A stretch of DNA of 64,000 nucleotides, from NCBI RefSeq assembly GCF_009827575.1, contig NZ_WTYR01000001.1, positions 1,178,001 through 1,242,000 on the forward strand, written 5' to 3'. Numbering within the stretch: the first letter of the stretch is position 1; the number at the start of each line of letters is the position of its first letter. This DNA is from Alteriqipengyuania halimionae. GTDB taxonomy: Bacteria > Pseudomonadota > Alphaproteobacteria > Sphingomonadales > Sphingomonadaceae. Positions 50,701 to 61,091 of the stretch are shown piece by piece. The translations under genes and the position numbers were made by a program. Under the pieces are notes generated by a model. The model saw nothing but the letters and a program-made list of their open reading frames with translations, made no database searches and was not told the origin of the DNA.

Positions 50701-51915
50701 ATGAATGCGTTCTCGCTCCCGGACCCTATCGCGGCAGCCGTCGACGATGCGATCGACCGAGACTTGGCCCATTCGCAGTGGTCCGAAGGGCTGCGAGAGT
50801 TTCACCATCGCGAGATGATGGCAAAGCGCCTCAAGGAGGTGCGGTTCATTCATATCTTCGCATTCGTTTTCGGTGTCGCATGCCTGATACTCGACGAAAT
50901 GGTCGGCCTGCTTACCGAGGGACTGTTAATGCGCGTGGGCCTGTGCGGCCTCGTTTTCGGGCCTGCGATCTGCCTTCCGAGGTCGAATAGAAACTGGCTC
51001 GAAACCGTGCGGGGAGTTGCTCCACCGGTCGTCGCGGCGCTTTCAGTGTCGATCCTTGCCGAAGTAGGCCCGACAGATCACGCAGACCGCTATCTCATGG
51101 CGGGCGGCTTCTACATTACGGCAGCGATCATGATCCTGCCATTGCGGATGAAAGAGCACATTTTGCTCGCGGCTTTCGGCTTCGCCGCGTTGATGGCACC
51201 GGCGCTGATGGCCGGACGCGCTTTCGCTAATCCATATGACGATCTGCCGGTCTACCTTCTGTTATGCTGCGTCGGACCGCTAGCCTTGGCGTATCGCATG
51301 GCGCGGCTGCGAGACCGGAACTTCCTGCTCGTGGTGCAGGCCCGGCTCGCGCAGGATAAGCTGATGCGCAACAACGCCTTGTTGCGCCGCCTCTCAGACG
51401 AGGACGGGCTGACAGGGATCCTTAACCGACGCGGCTTCACCCAGCGCTTCGACGATGCATATGCGCAAACGCTCGCCACCAACGAGACGCTGGCCGTGTT
51501 CATGATCGATATCGATCACTTCAAGCGTTTCAACGATAGCTACGGGCACCCTGCCGGGGACAAATGCCTGATTCAGGTCGCTGATGGATTATCGCGCAGG
51601 ATCGAGGACGAAGATGCACTCATCGGTCGCTTCGGAGGCGAGGAGTTTATCGCCGCCTGGCGCGGAGGCTCGCTCGAGGACGCCGAAGCGATAGCGGTGG
51701 GATTGAGGCAGGCAGTGAGCGAAGTGCGTGTCGAAGACCACGGCCAGCGCCTTCCCGCGATCACCGCGAGTGTCGGGTGGACGGCGATTGCAGGCAAGCG
51801 CCCCCACCTGTCCACTCTGGTCAATCGTGCCGACAAAGCCCTTTACCGCGCCAAACAGGCCGGGCGGAACCGCGTCATGCAATTCACGCGCAAAATGCTT
51901 CCCGGGAGCGACTAG
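50701..51915 (+). CDS. Membrane-bound diguanylate cyclase (GGEEF), third
   Basis: 404 aa: about six transmembrane segments in residues 45-210, then GGDEF (DEDGLTGILNRRGF, DIDHFKRFNDSYGH, active site RFGGEEF). Less similar to the other two cyclases in the window than they are to each other. Expected to synthesise c-di-GMP. Confidence 0.92.
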   Translation: MNAFSLPDPIAAAVDDAIDRDLAHSQWSEGLREFHHREMMAKRLKEVRFIHIFAFVFGVACLILDEMVGLLTEGLLMRVGLCGLVFGPAICLPRSNRNWLETVRGVAPPVVAALSVSILAEVGPTDHADRYLMAGGFYITAAIMILPLRMKEHILLAAFGFAALMAPALMAGRAFANPYDDLPVYLLLCCVGPLALAYRMARLRDRNFLLVVQARLAQDKLMRNNALLRRLSDEDGLTGILNRRGFTQRFDDAYAQTLATNETLAVFMIDIDHFKRFNDSYGHPAGDKCLIQVADGLSRRIEDEDALIGRFGGEEFIAAWRGGSLEDAEAIAVGLRQAVSEVRVEDHGQRLPAITASVGWTAIAGKRPHLSTLVNRADKALYRAKQAGRNRVMQFTRKMLPGSD

Positions 51916-51984
51916 ACGCCGGAAGCGCCAACCGCCCCGATCATGATCACGGCGCGAGGCCGTACGAACCAGACCGAAGGACCG

Positions 51985-52890
51985 TTAGCCCGTCCCCTTG
52001 GTCTTCGTCTTCCCGATCCTGGCATTCTTCTCGATGTAGTCGATGATCATCCCGGCAATGTCTTTCCCGGTCGCTTTCTCGATGCCTTCGAGCCCGGGGG
52101 AGGAATTGACCTCCATGATCACCGGCCCGTGATTGCTCCGCAGCATATCCACGCCGCACACGTTCAGGCCCATGCGCTTGGCCGCGCTGACGGCCGTCGA
52201 ACGTTCGGCAGGTGTGATCTTGATCAGTTCCGCGCTGCCGCCTCGGTGAAGATTGGAGCGGAAATCGTCGGCCGCGCCGGTGCGCTTCATCGTCGCGACG
52301 ACCTTTCCGCCGATCACCAGCGCACGGATATCGGTGCCGCCGGCTTCCTTGATGAACTCCTGCACCAGAATGTTGACGTTGGCACCACGAAACGCCTCGA
52401 TCACCGACTTGGCCGAAGACATCGTTTCGGCGAGCACCACGCCGATGCCTTGTGTGCCCTCGAGGAGCTTGATCACCACCGGAGGGCCGTTGACGGCCTT
52501 GATGATCTCTTCCGCCTTCTTGGGGTCATTGGCATAGGCCGTCAGCGGCAAGCCTAGTCCGTACTTGGCAAGGATTTGCATCGAGCGCAGCTTGTCACGG
52601 CTGCGTCCGATCGCGACGCTTTCGTTAAGCGGCCAGCAGCCGCGCATTTCGAACTGGCGCAGGATCGCGAGCCCGTAATTGGTGATCGAGGCTCCGATGC
52701 GCGGAATGACGGCATCGTAGCCGACACATGGTTGCCCGTCGTAAAACACCTCGGGTTTGTGGCTGGCAATATGCACGGTGCAGCGAGTTGTGTTGAGGAT
52801 ATCGAGCGTGTGCCCGCGCTCCTCCGCCGCTTCGACCAGGCGCCGATGCGAATAGAGATTGGGGTTGCGGGCTAGCATAGCGATTTTCAT
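51985..52890 (-). CDS. rimK: RimK-family ATP-grasp glutamate ligase
   Basis: 301-aa ATP-grasp protein with RimK features ([80 protein letters not shown]). RimK adds glutamates to ribosomal protein S6 in other bacteria. It sits 10 bp downstream of a RimB-like protease gene, the same pairing as in rim loci; rimA is not present. Confidence 0.92.
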   Translation of the reverse strand: MKIAMLARNPNLYSHRRLVEAAEERGHTLDILNTTRCTVHIASHKPEVFYDGQPCVGYDAVIPRIGASITNYGLAILRQFEMRGCWPLNESVAIGRSRDKLRSMQILAKYGLGLPLTAYANDPKKAEEIIKAVNGPPVVIKLLEGTQGIGVVLAETMSSAKSVIEAFRGANVNILVQEFIKEAGGTDIRALVIGGKVVATMKRTGAADDFRSNLHRGGSAELIKITPAERSTAVSAAKRMGLNVCGVDMLRSNHGPVIMEVNSSPGLEGIEKATGKDIAGMIIDYIEKNARIGKTKTKGTG

Positions 52891-52900
52891 GGGCGGCGAC

Positions 52901-53359
52901 TCACGGTTTGTGCCCCTGGACGGGCTTTTGCCCTGGCGTTTGCAGCCAGGAATGGCCGCTGTCGACGAAGTATCGACGGCGGAGCGAGGAACGCCCGATC
53001 AGCATCGGAAATTTCATGTCCGAACGATCCGCAAGGCTGATCTCGGCACGAAATTCGACGTCACCGATCCGCAATGGGGTCTTGATGACATAGCGTCGCT
53101 GCGTCTCGCCATTGGAACTGGTGATCCCGCGAATATCTACATGTACAGCCTCGCATATCTGCCGCACATTGCGATCGAGGAAATCGACGCTGAAGCGTAC
53201 GTACCGCTCCCCGTCGCGCTCGAACTCCTCGATCACATGGCCGTGAAGCGAGGAAGTGCGTGCGCCACTGTCGATCTTGGCGGCAAGGCCCGTCAGGCCA
53301 AGCTCGGGCAAATCCACGAGCTCACGCCAACCGACGACTGGGAGTTGCTTGAACGCCAT
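52901..53359 (-). CDS. rimB: RimB-like retropepsin-fold protease (COG4067)
   Basis: 152-aa protein of the family once called ATP-dependent zinc protease, with a retropepsin-like Asp motif [12 protein letters not shown] near residue 28. Conserved [13 protein letters not shown] and [17 protein letters not shown] segments. RimB removes glutamates added by RimK; the adjacent rimK makes this link strong. The symbol rests on family and context. Confidence 0.85.
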   Translation of the reverse strand: MAFKQLPVVGWRELVDLPELGLTGLAAKIDSGARTSSLHGHVIEEFERDGERYVRFSVDFLDRNVRQICEAVHVDIRGITSSNGETQRRYVIKTPLRIGDVEFRAEISLADRSDMKFPMLIGRSSLRRRYFVDSGHSWLQTPGQKPVQGHKP

Positions 53360-53373
53360 TTAGCTGACGCTCC

Positions 53374-55245
53374 TTACCATCCGCTCGGCTCCCCCTTGTT
53401 CTGCTCGTCGAGCCAAGCCTTGAGCGGCGCGAAATATTCCATCATCGCCTTGCCGCTCATCTCGCGGCTGCCGGTGAAGACTTCGAGTGCATCGGGCCAC
53501 GGCTTGCTCGCGCCCATTTTCAGCATCGCGTTCAATTTTTCGCCGACTTCCTCGTTGCCGTAGAACGAGCACCGATGGAGCGGACCTTCCCAGCCGGCCT
53601 GATCGCATGCCGCCTTGTAGAACTGGAACTGCAGGATGCGGGCGAGGAAATAGCGGTTATAGGGTGTGTTGCCGGGGATGTGGTATTTTGCGCCCGGATC
53701 GAAGGAATCGGCAGGACGCTCGACCGGCGGAGTGATGCCCTGGTATTCGCGCTTCAGATCGTGCCAGGCGGTGTTGTATTCGGCAGGCGTGATCGATCCG
53801 TCGAACACGCCCCAGCGCCACTTGTCGACCAGCAGTCCGAACGGCAGAAACGCGACCTTGTCCATCGCCTGACGCAGCAGCAGGCCGATATCCTTGTCCG
53901 CACTCGGCACGTCGGCGCGATCGAGCAGGCCGATCTGGACCAGGTATTCGGGCGTGATCGACAGCGCGATGAAATCGCCGATGGCCTCATGGAAGCCGTC
54001 GTTCGCGCCGTTCAGATACAGATAGGGCTGATCCTTGTAGGCCCGCTGATAGTAGTTGTGACCGAGTTCGTGGTGGATGGTGACAAAGTCGTCTGCATTC
54101 ACCTTGATGCACATCTTGATGCGAATATCGTCCTTGTTGTCGATATCCCACGCCGATGCATGGCAAACCACTTCGCGATCTTCAGGTTTGGTGAACTGGC
54201 TGCGCTCCCAGAAAGTCTCGGGCAGCGGCTTGAAGCCGAGTGACGAGTAGAACCCCTCCCCGATCTTTACCATGTCGATCGGGCCCTCGCCCTTCTCTTT
54301 CAGCAAATCGCCGATATCGTAGCCGAGATCGCCCGACCCGGCGGGCGCAACCAGCGGGTAGATATTGCCCCATTCCTGGGCCCACATATTCCCCAGCAGG
54401 TCGGCGCGGATCGGCCCGGTCTTGGGCTGGATGGAGTCGCCGTACTTCTCGTTGAGCTTGCTGCGGACGTAGGTGTGGAGCGCTTGATAAAGAGGCGCGA
54501 CTTCCTGCCACATCCGCTCGAGCTCGCCGGAGAATTCTTCCGGCGGCATGTCATAGCCCGAACGCCACATCGTGCCGACATTGTCGAAGCCAAGCTCCTT
54601 CGCGCCGTCATTGGCGATTTCGACCATACGGGCATAGTCGCCCTTCATCGGTGCACCCACATTGGTGTGCCAGCTGGCCCACATCTCGGCATATTCCGCC
54701 GGCGTTCGGTCGAGATTGCCCATCTCGGCCTCGATATCCGAGCCGCTGATTTCCTCGCCGTTGAGGGTGCCCTTGCCCTTCCCGTACTGGCTGTTGAGAG
54801 AGGTCGCGATCCGGTTGAGTTCGGTGGCCGCGCCATCGGCGGTCGGGGCCGGCAGCACGATCCCGTTGCGCAGGATATCGAGCTTGCGCGCGACTTCGGG
54901 ATCCAGCCCTTCCACTTCGGCATACTTCGCCGCTTCGAGCGCGTAGCGGACCGACTTTTCCGTCCCTTCGGCGCCGACCCGAGCGGCCAGCGCATCGGTA
55001 TCATGCGTGATATAGGTCGCATTGACCCACGCGATCTGGCTGGCGCGCAGCGAATAATCGAACAGGTCCCGCTCGACCATCGCTACCCACGCTGCCGCGC
55101 CTTCGGGCGTGAGGGGATGAGCATTGTCCTGATCTTCTGCCTGGGTCGTCGGTGAGGCGGTGGGCGCCGGCTCGGCGGACACTGTGGTGCAGGCTGCGAG
55201 CCCGAGCGCGAGCGGAGCGATGGCGGCGGCAGTACGGAATTTCAT
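53374..55245 (-). CDS. M2-family (ACE-like) peptidyl-dipeptidase lipoprotein
   Basis: 623 aa: signal peptide with lipobox GLAAC at about residue 19, a Thr/Pro/Ala linker, then an M2 peptidase domain with zinc motif IHHELGHNYYQ and the third-ligand helix GFHEAIGDFIALS. Cleaves dipeptides from peptide C-termini. ATG 55245 is at the signal peptide. Outer-membrane or periplasmic location is likely. Confidence 0.93.
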   Translation of the reverse strand: MKFRTAAAIAPLALGLAACTTVSAEPAPTASPTTQAEDQDNAHPLTPEGAAAWVAMVERDLFDYSLRASQIAWVNATYITHDTDALAARVGAEGTEKSVRYALEAAKYAEVEGLDPEVARKLDILRNGIVLPAPTADGAATELNRIATSLNSQYGKGKGTLNGEEISGSDIEAEMGNLDRTPAEYAEMWASWHTNVGAPMKGDYARMVEIANDGAKELGFDNVGTMWRSGYDMPPEEFSGELERMWQEVAPLYQALHTYVRSKLNEKYGDSIQPKTGPIRADLLGNMWAQEWGNIYPLVAPAGSGDLGYDIGDLLKEKGEGPIDMVKIGEGFYSSLGFKPLPETFWERSQFTKPEDREVVCHASAWDIDNKDDIRIKMCIKVNADDFVTIHHELGHNYYQRAYKDQPYLYLNGANDGFHEAIGDFIALSITPEYLVQIGLLDRADVPSADKDIGLLLRQAMDKVAFLPFGLLVDKWRWGVFDGSITPAEYNTAWHDLKREYQGITPPVERPADSFDPGAKYHIPGNTPYNRYFLARILQFQFYKAACDQAGWEGPLHRCSFYGNEEVGEKLNAMLKMGASKPWPDALEVFTGSREMSGKAMMEYFAPLKAWLDEQNKGEPSGW

Positions 55246-55300
55246 GCGGAATCCTCTCCAGAAGTCGTGGTGGGAGGAATGAACCTCGCGCGAAGCCAAA

Positions 55301-56050
55301 TCAAGCGGTCAGATAGCGCACGATCGCTTCGCCAAGCTCGGGCTTGACCACGCTCGACATGTGCGTGCCGGGCACTTCGATGTGGACGGCATCGGGGATC
55401 GCCTCGGCCAAATTCTCCGCCGAGCCATTATCGCGATCGTCGTCGCCACACACGACTGCCGTCGGCATGGCAATCGCACCGAGGGCATCGGGCGCCGTGT
55501 CGCCGACGCTTTGCAGCAGATGCCGCGCCGCGATGCGATCGGTCTTCATCGTTTTCATGAAATTCTTGGCGAAGTAGGCTGGATCACCGCGTTCCATATC
55601 ATCATAGCGGTCGATCGCATCGATGAAAAAGGCGGCGCGCCCTTCCCACCCGGCAAGACCTTCGAGCCCCATTCCAGCAAGCACGAGCTTGCGCGGGCGC
55701 AAGCCCGACAGCACACCGCGCGCCGCCGTGCGCGCGCCAAGCGAGAAACCGACCAGATCATAGTGTTCGAGCCCCAGCTTTTCGACCACGGCCGCCGCGT
55801 CGCTCACCAGCACGTCATGCGGATAGGCAGACGCATCGTGCGGCTTTGCACTTTCACCATGCGCGCGCAGGTCCGGCATGATGCACTCGAACCCGGACGC
55901 AACGAGCTTCGCCGCGTGGCCATACTTGATCCAGTTCATCTGCGCGCTGGAAAACAGGCCGTGGAGCAGTACGACCGGTTGGCCCTCGCCCATGCGGTGA
56001 ATGGCGAGTTCCTCCCCGTCGAACGATGAAATCGTGGTTGCCGACGTCAT
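55301..56050 (-). CDS. Alpha/beta hydrolase
   Basis: 249-aa hydrolase: oxyanion VVLLHGLFSS, nucleophile GFSLGA, acid region VVCGDDDRDNG, His in PGTHMSSV. Substrate not evident. Divergent from the MarR-efflux operon. Confidence 0.87.
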   Translation of the reverse strand: MTSATTISSFDGEELAIHRMGEGQPVVLLHGLFSSAQMNWIKYGHAAKLVASGFECIMPDLRAHGESAKPHDASAYPHDVLVSDAAAVVEKLGLEHYDLVGFSLGARTAARGVLSGLRPRKLVLAGMGLEGLAGWEGRAAFFIDAIDRYDDMERGDPAYFAKNFMKTMKTDRIAARHLLQSVGDTAPDALGAIAMPTAVVCGDDDRDNGSAENLAEAIPDAVHIEVPGTHMSSVVKPELGEAIVRYLTA

Positions 56051-56149
56051 GCGACATTCCTTTCTATTTCGTGCGGAGCGTCCCCTATATCCCGAGAAAC
56101 GGGATGGCTATTGCCCGATATAGTAAGCAGCCTTATATTATCATCCGCA

Positions 56150-56593
56150 ATGAACCACATCGGCTATCTTCTCGCGGACAATTCCCGGCTCGCCCGATGG
56201 TCCTTCGATCGGAAAGTCAGCGCCGTCGGTGTGACGGGACCGCAGGCGCGGCTCGTCCTGTTGATCAATCGCGAGCCTGGCGAAACGCAGACCTATTATG
56301 CCGAACGGCTCGAGGTCGAACCGATCACGCTTTGCCGGATGGTCGATCGCCTCGAAGAGGCCGGCCTGGTGGCGCGACGCGTGTGCGACAACGATCGCCG
56401 TGCGCGCCGGATCGAGCTGACCCCGGCCGGGCGTGGCACGCTCACCGAGCTGCGAACCCGGGTCGATGCGGTGCTCGAAAACATGCTCGACGGCCTCTCG
56501 CCGGATGAACGTGACGACCTTACCCGACTGCTCGAACGCGTTTCCGAGAACCTGTCGGCCGAACGAGAAAGCGCAAGAGCGAACGATGAGTGA
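56150..56593 (+). CDS. MarR-family regulator
   Basis: 147-aa winged-helix MarR protein (QTYYAERLEVEPITLCRMVDRLEEAGLVARR, wing DNDRRARRIELTPAG). ATG 56150 was chosen over a TTG at 56111. Its last 8 bp overlap the start of the EmrA-like gene, so it is cotranscribed with, and probably represses, the efflux pump. The upstream AT-rich TATATTAT stretch near 56132 is a candidate promoter element. Confidence 0.9.
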   Translation: MNHIGYLLADNSRLARWSFDRKVSAVGVTGPQARLVLLINREPGETQTYYAERLEVEPITLCRMVDRLEEAGLVARRVCDNDRRARRIELTPAGRGTLTELRTRVDAVLENMLDGLSPDERDDLTRLLERVSENLSAERESARANDE

Positions 56594-57740
56594 CCAGCAG
56601 ACACAAACCTGTCCCGAAGGCGAACCGCTCGATCCGACGCCTGCAGACTCAGCGAACGAAACGCCCGTGACAAGCGACGCGACTGACGAAAGCGCGACCT
56701 CCGCACCTTCCGAGCCGATCGAAATCGAGCCGTCCGAGCCGCTGCGCAACTGGCGCAAGCTGGCGCTGATGGTGCTGCTCCCGCTGCTCATCGTCGCTGG
56801 TGGCGGCTATTACTGGCTCAGCCTGCAAGGCAAGGTTTCGACTGACAACGCCTATGTCAAACAGGACATGGTCACGGTGAGCTCCGAAGTGAGCGGCAAG
56901 ATTATCGAGGCTCTGGTCGCCGAAGACGACGAGGTCGCAGAGGGCGAGCTGTTGTTCCGGATCGATCCCGAGCCCTACAAGCTCCAGCTGCAGCAGGCGA
57001 TGGCGCAGATTGCGGGGGCGCAGGTCCAGGTCGAGACTTTGCAGAATTCCACCGACCTGACCGGCGTCGACATCAGCGCCGCGCGAGAAGACATTGCCTT
57101 TGCGCAAAGCAAGTTCGAGCGCCAGCAAGCGCTGTACGATCGCGGCTTTACCACCAAGGCCGATTACGACGCGGCCAAACATGCGGTCGAACAGGCGCGC
57201 GAGCAACTGCGACAGGCACAAGCCCGTCAGACCGAGGCAAAGGCACGGCTCGCTACCGGTCCGGCGATACCCGGGGTCAATCCGCAGGTTGCCGCCGCCG
57301 AAGCGCAGGCCGCCACCGCCCGGCTCAACCTCAACCGCACGGAAATCCGCGCCCCGAGTGCGGGTCGTGTGGCGCAAGCCGATCGTCTGCTGGTCGGCCA
57401 GCAGGCTATGCCGAATGTGCCTGTGCTCACGATTGTCGAAGACGGCGATTCCTACGTCCAGGCAAATTTCAAGGAAACCGACCTCGCCGAGATGCGCCCC
57501 GGCCAACGCGCCGAAATCCGCTTCGATGCCTATCCCGACATCGTGCTGAAGGGCCACGTCCAATCGATCGGCGCGGGCACTGGCTCGCAGTTCTCGGTCC
57601 TCCCCGCGCAAAATGCGACCGGCAATTGGGTCAAGGTCACCCAGCGCATCCCCGTGCGAATCGCGATCGATGAAAAGAGCCCGCGTGCGCTGATCGCCGG
57701 CATGTCGAGCGAGATCACCGTCTTCACCAAGGAGGATTAG
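56586..57740 (+). CDS. EmrA/HlyD-family efflux adaptor
   Basis: 384 aa: acidic N-terminus, one transmembrane helix (about 58-80), then biotinyl-lipoyl-like and coiled-coil hairpin regions (STDNAYVKQDMVTVSSEVSGKI, GVNPQVAAAEAQAATARLNL) and a beta-barrel part. The VSTDNAYVK motif is typical of EmrA. Connects an inner-membrane transporter to the outer membrane. Confidence 0.93.
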   Translation: MSDQQTQTCPEGEPLDPTPADSANETPVTSDATDESATSAPSEPIEIEPSEPLRNWRKLALMVLLPLLIVAGGGYYWLSLQGKVSTDNAYVKQDMVTVSSEVSGKIIEALVAEDDEVAEGELLFRIDPEPYKLQLQQAMAQIAGAQVQVETLQNSTDLTGVDISAAREDIAFAQSKFERQQALYDRGFTTKADYDAAKHAVEQAREQLRQAQARQTEAKARLATGPAIPGVNPQVAAAEAQAATARLNLNRTEIRAPSAGRVAQADRLLVGQQAMPNVPVLTIVEDGDSYVQANFKETDLAEMRPGQRAEIRFDAYPDIVLKGHVQSIGAGTGSQFSVLPAQNATGNWVKVTQRIPVRIAIDEKSPRALIAGMSSEITVFTKED

Positions 57741-57742
57741 GC

Positions 57743-59365
57743 TTGGCCTCGTCCTCGCCTTCACTGCGAGACGCTCGGCCCTCCGCCGCTGCAGCGGAGC
57801 CCGCAGCGCAGCCGCCAAGCGACCACGCGCAAGCGGACGTCGCGGCGCTTCCGGTCGCCAACCAGCCGCTGCTGATCGTCGGCGTCATGCTCGCTTCGCT
57901 GCTCCAGGTGCTCGACACGACGATCGCCAATGTCGCGATCCCGCATATGCAGGCCGCGCTTGGTGCGACGGTCGATACCGTCACCTGGGTGCTGACGAGC
58001 TACATCATCGCCTCGGCAGTCGCGATGCCCATCACCGGCTGGCTGGCCGACAGGATCGGCGCGCGCAAGCTGTTCATCGGCGCGGTGGCAGGCTTCATCA
58101 TCGCCTCGGCACTGTGCGGAATTGCCACCAGCCTGGCCGAAATGGTTGTATTCCGCGCGATCCAGGGCGTGGCGGGCGCCTTCATCGCTCCGCTCAGCCA
58201 GTCCTTCCTCCTCGACAGTTCCAAACCCAGCAAGCACCCACAGATGATGGCGATCTGGGGCATGGGCATCATGATCGGCCCGATCCTCGGCCCCGTATTG
58301 GGCGGCTATCTGACCGAGTACTGGAACTGGCGTTGGGTGTTCTACGTCAACGTGCCGATCGGCCTTATCGCGCTGGCGATCCTGATCGGTATCCTGCCAT
58401 CGCGAGGGCAACGCGAGCGTCGGTTCGACCTGTTCGGGTTCGCCGCGATCGCGGTCGGGCTCAGCGCGCTGCAATTGCTGCTCGATCGTGGCCAGCAGGT
58501 CGGCTGGTACGACGCAGGCGAGATCTGGATCTACACCGGCCTCGTGATCAGCGCGGCATGGGTGGTGGCGATCCATTTCTCCACCGCGCGCCACCCGCTG
58601 ATCGAGCGCGCGCTGTTCGCCGATCGCAATTTCGTCATCGCACTGGCCTTCATGGTCGCGATCGGGATGGTCCTGTTCGCCAACATGGCGCTGCTACCGC
58701 CGATGCTCCAACACCTGTTCGGTTACAGCGTGATCGATACGGGCCTGGTGCTGATGCCGCGCGGGATCGGGGTCCTGATCTCGATGCAGCTCGCCGGGAT
58801 CCTCACCCGCAAGGGGCTCGACGCGCGTATCCTCGTCACCGTCGGCTTCCTGATTACCGCCTTCTCGCTCTGGGAGATGTCGCATTGGTCGCTCGCGGTC
58901 GATCGCTGGCACATCGTATTGTCGGGATCGGTTCAGGGGATCGGCATCGGGCTGGTTTTCATCCCTTTGCAGACGGTCGCATTCGCGACCCTCGCCCCAT
59001 ACCTCCGCACCGACGGATCGAGCATGCTCAACCTGTTCCGCTCGGTCGGCTCGTCGATCGGCATTTCGATCGCCACCGTCATGCTCGCGCGCAACATGCA
59101 GATCAGCCATGCCGACCTGGCCGCGCATATCACCACCGCTTCGACCGGCTCCATCGATATCTCGACGCTCGACCAGTATCAGTCGCTCGGCGATGTCCCG
59201 CTCGCGCTGGTCGATATGGAGATCCAGCGGCAGGCGGGCATGATCGCCTATATCGACGATTTCTATATGATGATGTGGATGAGCCTGGCCGCAGTTCCGC
59301 TGGTTCTGCTGATGCGCGGACCGAAAAAACCCGGCCCGTCAGCATCCCGGCCAAATCAAGCCTAA
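57743..59365 (+). CDS. DHA2-family MFS drug exporter (EmrB-like)
   Basis: 540 aa with 14 predicted transmembrane helices and the DHA2 motifs LDTTIANVAIPHM (helix 1), GWLADRIGARK (motif A), and GPILGPVLGGYL (motif C). TTG 57743 has an AAGGAGG site with good spacing, directly after the EmrA-like stop. Its stop overlaps the convergent lipoprotein gene by 4 bp. Probable proton-driven export of hydrophobic drugs. Confidence 0.94.
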   Translation: MASSSPSLRDARPSAAAAEPAAQPPSDHAQADVAALPVANQPLLIVGVMLASLLQVLDTTIANVAIPHMQAALGATVDTVTWVLTSYIIASAVAMPITGWLADRIGARKLFIGAVAGFIIASALCGIATSLAEMVVFRAIQGVAGAFIAPLSQSFLLDSSKPSKHPQMMAIWGMGIMIGPILGPVLGGYLTEYWNWRWVFYVNVPIGLIALAILIGILPSRGQRERRFDLFGFAAIAVGLSALQLLLDRGQQVGWYDAGEIWIYTGLVISAAWVVAIHFSTARHPLIERALFADRNFVIALAFMVAIGMVLFANMALLPPMLQHLFGYSVIDTGLVLMPRGIGVLISMQLAGILTRKGLDARILVTVGFLITAFSLWEMSHWSLAVDRWHIVLSGSVQGIGIGLVFIPLQTVAFATLAPYLRTDGSSMLNLFRSVGSSIGISIATVMLARNMQISHADLAAHITTASTGSIDISTLDQYQSLGDVPLALVDMEIQRQAGMIAYIDDFYMMMWMSLAAVPLVLLMRGPKKPGPSASRPNQA

Positions 59366-60000
59366 CGGAAGAAGCACTGCGTCCCGGCAAAGAGCATGTT
59401 CACCGTGTCGCCCTCGCCGTCGAGGAAACCGCCGATGCCGCCGGTCGTGAATTCCTGACCCAGCGTGCTGTCGTCCACCATTGTCAGCGCGCGCGTATCC
59501 TCGATCTCGGCGCGGGTCTTTCCGATGGCGATCCCGTCCATCGTCGATAGCGAGGATGGCGCCTCGACGGTCCAGCCAACGAATTTGCCGTCCTGGAAAT
59601 TGAGCGTCAGTCCATCGACCTTCGAAAACTCCATCGGCCCAGCGCCGCATTCGGCATTGCGCGAACGCGTGCCGCCTTTGCCCAGCGCACGACCGACGAC
59701 GTTCTCGATCAGCTTGCGCTCCATCCCGAACGCCATGACCCTGGTTGCGCCGGTCTGCAAAACCATGCGCAGCCCGTTGCCGTCGAGCGTGGGTATCGGC
59801 CCCTTTTCGGAAGCATCGGCTCCGTCGCTTTCGGGGGCGTCCCAGGTTTCGGTGTCAGGCGCAGGCTCGCTGGTTTCCTCCGGCGAGGCTCTTTCGGCCG
59901 CCGGCGCGGTCTCGACGACGTCGGGAGCCTCCGCTTCTTGCGAAGAGCACCCGACGAGCGCCAGACCGGACAAGAGGATCGCAAGCCGCATCTTCATCAT
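59362..60000 (-). CDS. Lipoprotein of unknown function downstream of asd
   Basis: 212 aa: signal peptide with lipobox ALVGC (about residue 18), an acidic Pro/Glu/Thr linker to about residue 70, then a folded domain containing GGTRSRNAECGAGPMEF and a last Cys near FAGTQCFFR. The ATGATG start overlaps the asd stop, so it is coupled to asd. No family recognised. Confidence 0.75.
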   Translation of the reverse strand: MMKMRLAILLSGLALVGCSSQEAEAPDVVETAPAAERASPEETSEPAPDTETWDAPESDGADASEKGPIPTLDGNGLRMVLQTGATRVMAFGMERKLIENVVGRALGKGGTRSRNAECGAGPMEFSKVDGLTLNFQDGKFVGWTVEAPSSLSTMDGIAIGKTRAEIEDTRALTMVDDSTLGQEFTTGGIGGFLDGEGDTVNMLFAGTQCFFR

Positions 60001-61037
60001 CCCTTTTTCAGGCATTCACGGCCGAGCAGCTCGGCAATCTGCACCGCATTGAGCGCCGCGCCCTTGCGCAGATTATCCGATACGCACCACAGCGTCAGAC
60101 CGTTGTCGACCGTGGGATCTTCGCGCACGCGGCTGATGAAGGTGGCGCTGTCGCCGACACACTCGACCGGGGTGACGTATCCACCGTCCTCACGCTTGTC
60201 GATCAGCATGATCCCCGGTGCCTCGCGCAGGATATCCTGAGCGTGTTCGGCCGAAATCTCATTCTCGAACTCGATCGAGATCGCTTCGGAATGTCCGACG
60301 AAGACCGGGACCCGAACGCAGGTGGCGGACAGCTTGATCTTGGGGTCGAGGATCTTCTTGGTCTCGACCACCATCTTCCATTCTTCCTTGGTCGACCCAT
60401 CGTCGAGGAAGACGTCGATCTGCGGGATCACGTTGAAGGCGATCTGCTTCTGGAACTTGGCCGGTTCGGGAGAATCGCCGACGAAGATCGCGCGGCTCTG
60501 CTCGAACAGTTCGTCCATCCCGGCCTTACCCGCGCCGGAGACCGACTGGTACGTGGAAACGACAACCCGCTTGATCGTAGCCACATCATGGAGCGGCTTG
60601 AGCGCGACCACCATCTGCGCGGTCGAGCAGTTCGGATTGGCGATGATGTTCTTCTTCGAATAGCCTGAAATCGCGTCCGGATTCACTTCCGGCACGATGA
60701 GTGGCACATCCGGGTCCATCCGGTAATGCGACGAATTGTCGATCACCACGCAACCCGCCTTGGCGGCCTTGGGGGCGTAGGTCTTCGACACTTCGCCGCC
60801 GGCTGCAAACAGCGCAATGTCCCAGCCGGTAAAATCGAAGTGTTCGATATTCTTGCATTTGAGCATTTTGCCCGTGTCGCCGAATTCGACCTCGGTGCCC
60901 TGCGAGCGCGAGGAAGCGATCGCGGCAATCTCGTCGCACGGAAACTCGCGCTCGGCGAGAACCTGCATCACTTCGCGTCCGACATTTCCCGTCGCGCCGA
61001 CTACGGCAACTTTATAGCCCAATGTATTCTCCTGCAT
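59997..61037 (-). CDS. asd: Aspartate-semialdehyde dehydrogenase
   Basis: 346-aa enzyme of lysine, methionine, threonine and DAP synthesis. GATGNVGREVM near residue 13, active-site Cys in NPNCSTAQM, and late His in CVRVPVFVGHSEAI. Full length. Confidence 0.97.
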   Translation of the reverse strand: MQENTLGYKVAVVGATGNVGREVMQVLAEREFPCDEIAAIASSRSQGTEVEFGDTGKMLKCKNIEHFDFTGWDIALFAAGGEVSKTYAPKAAKAGCVVIDNSSHYRMDPDVPLIVPEVNPDAISGYSKKNIIANPNCSTAQMVVALKPLHDVATIKRVVVSTYQSVSGAGKAGMDELFEQSRAIFVGDSPEPAKFQKQIAFNVIPQIDVFLDDGSTKEEWKMVVETKKILDPKIKLSATCVRVPVFVGHSEAISIEFENEISAEHAQDILREAPGIMLIDKREDGGYVTPVECVGDSATFISRVREDPTVDNGLTLWCVSDNLRKGAALNAVQIAELLGRECLKKG

Positions 61038-61091
61038 TCACGTTGCCTGCCGATGTAGCGGCTTGCCGGGCACTTGCAATGACACGTGCGG

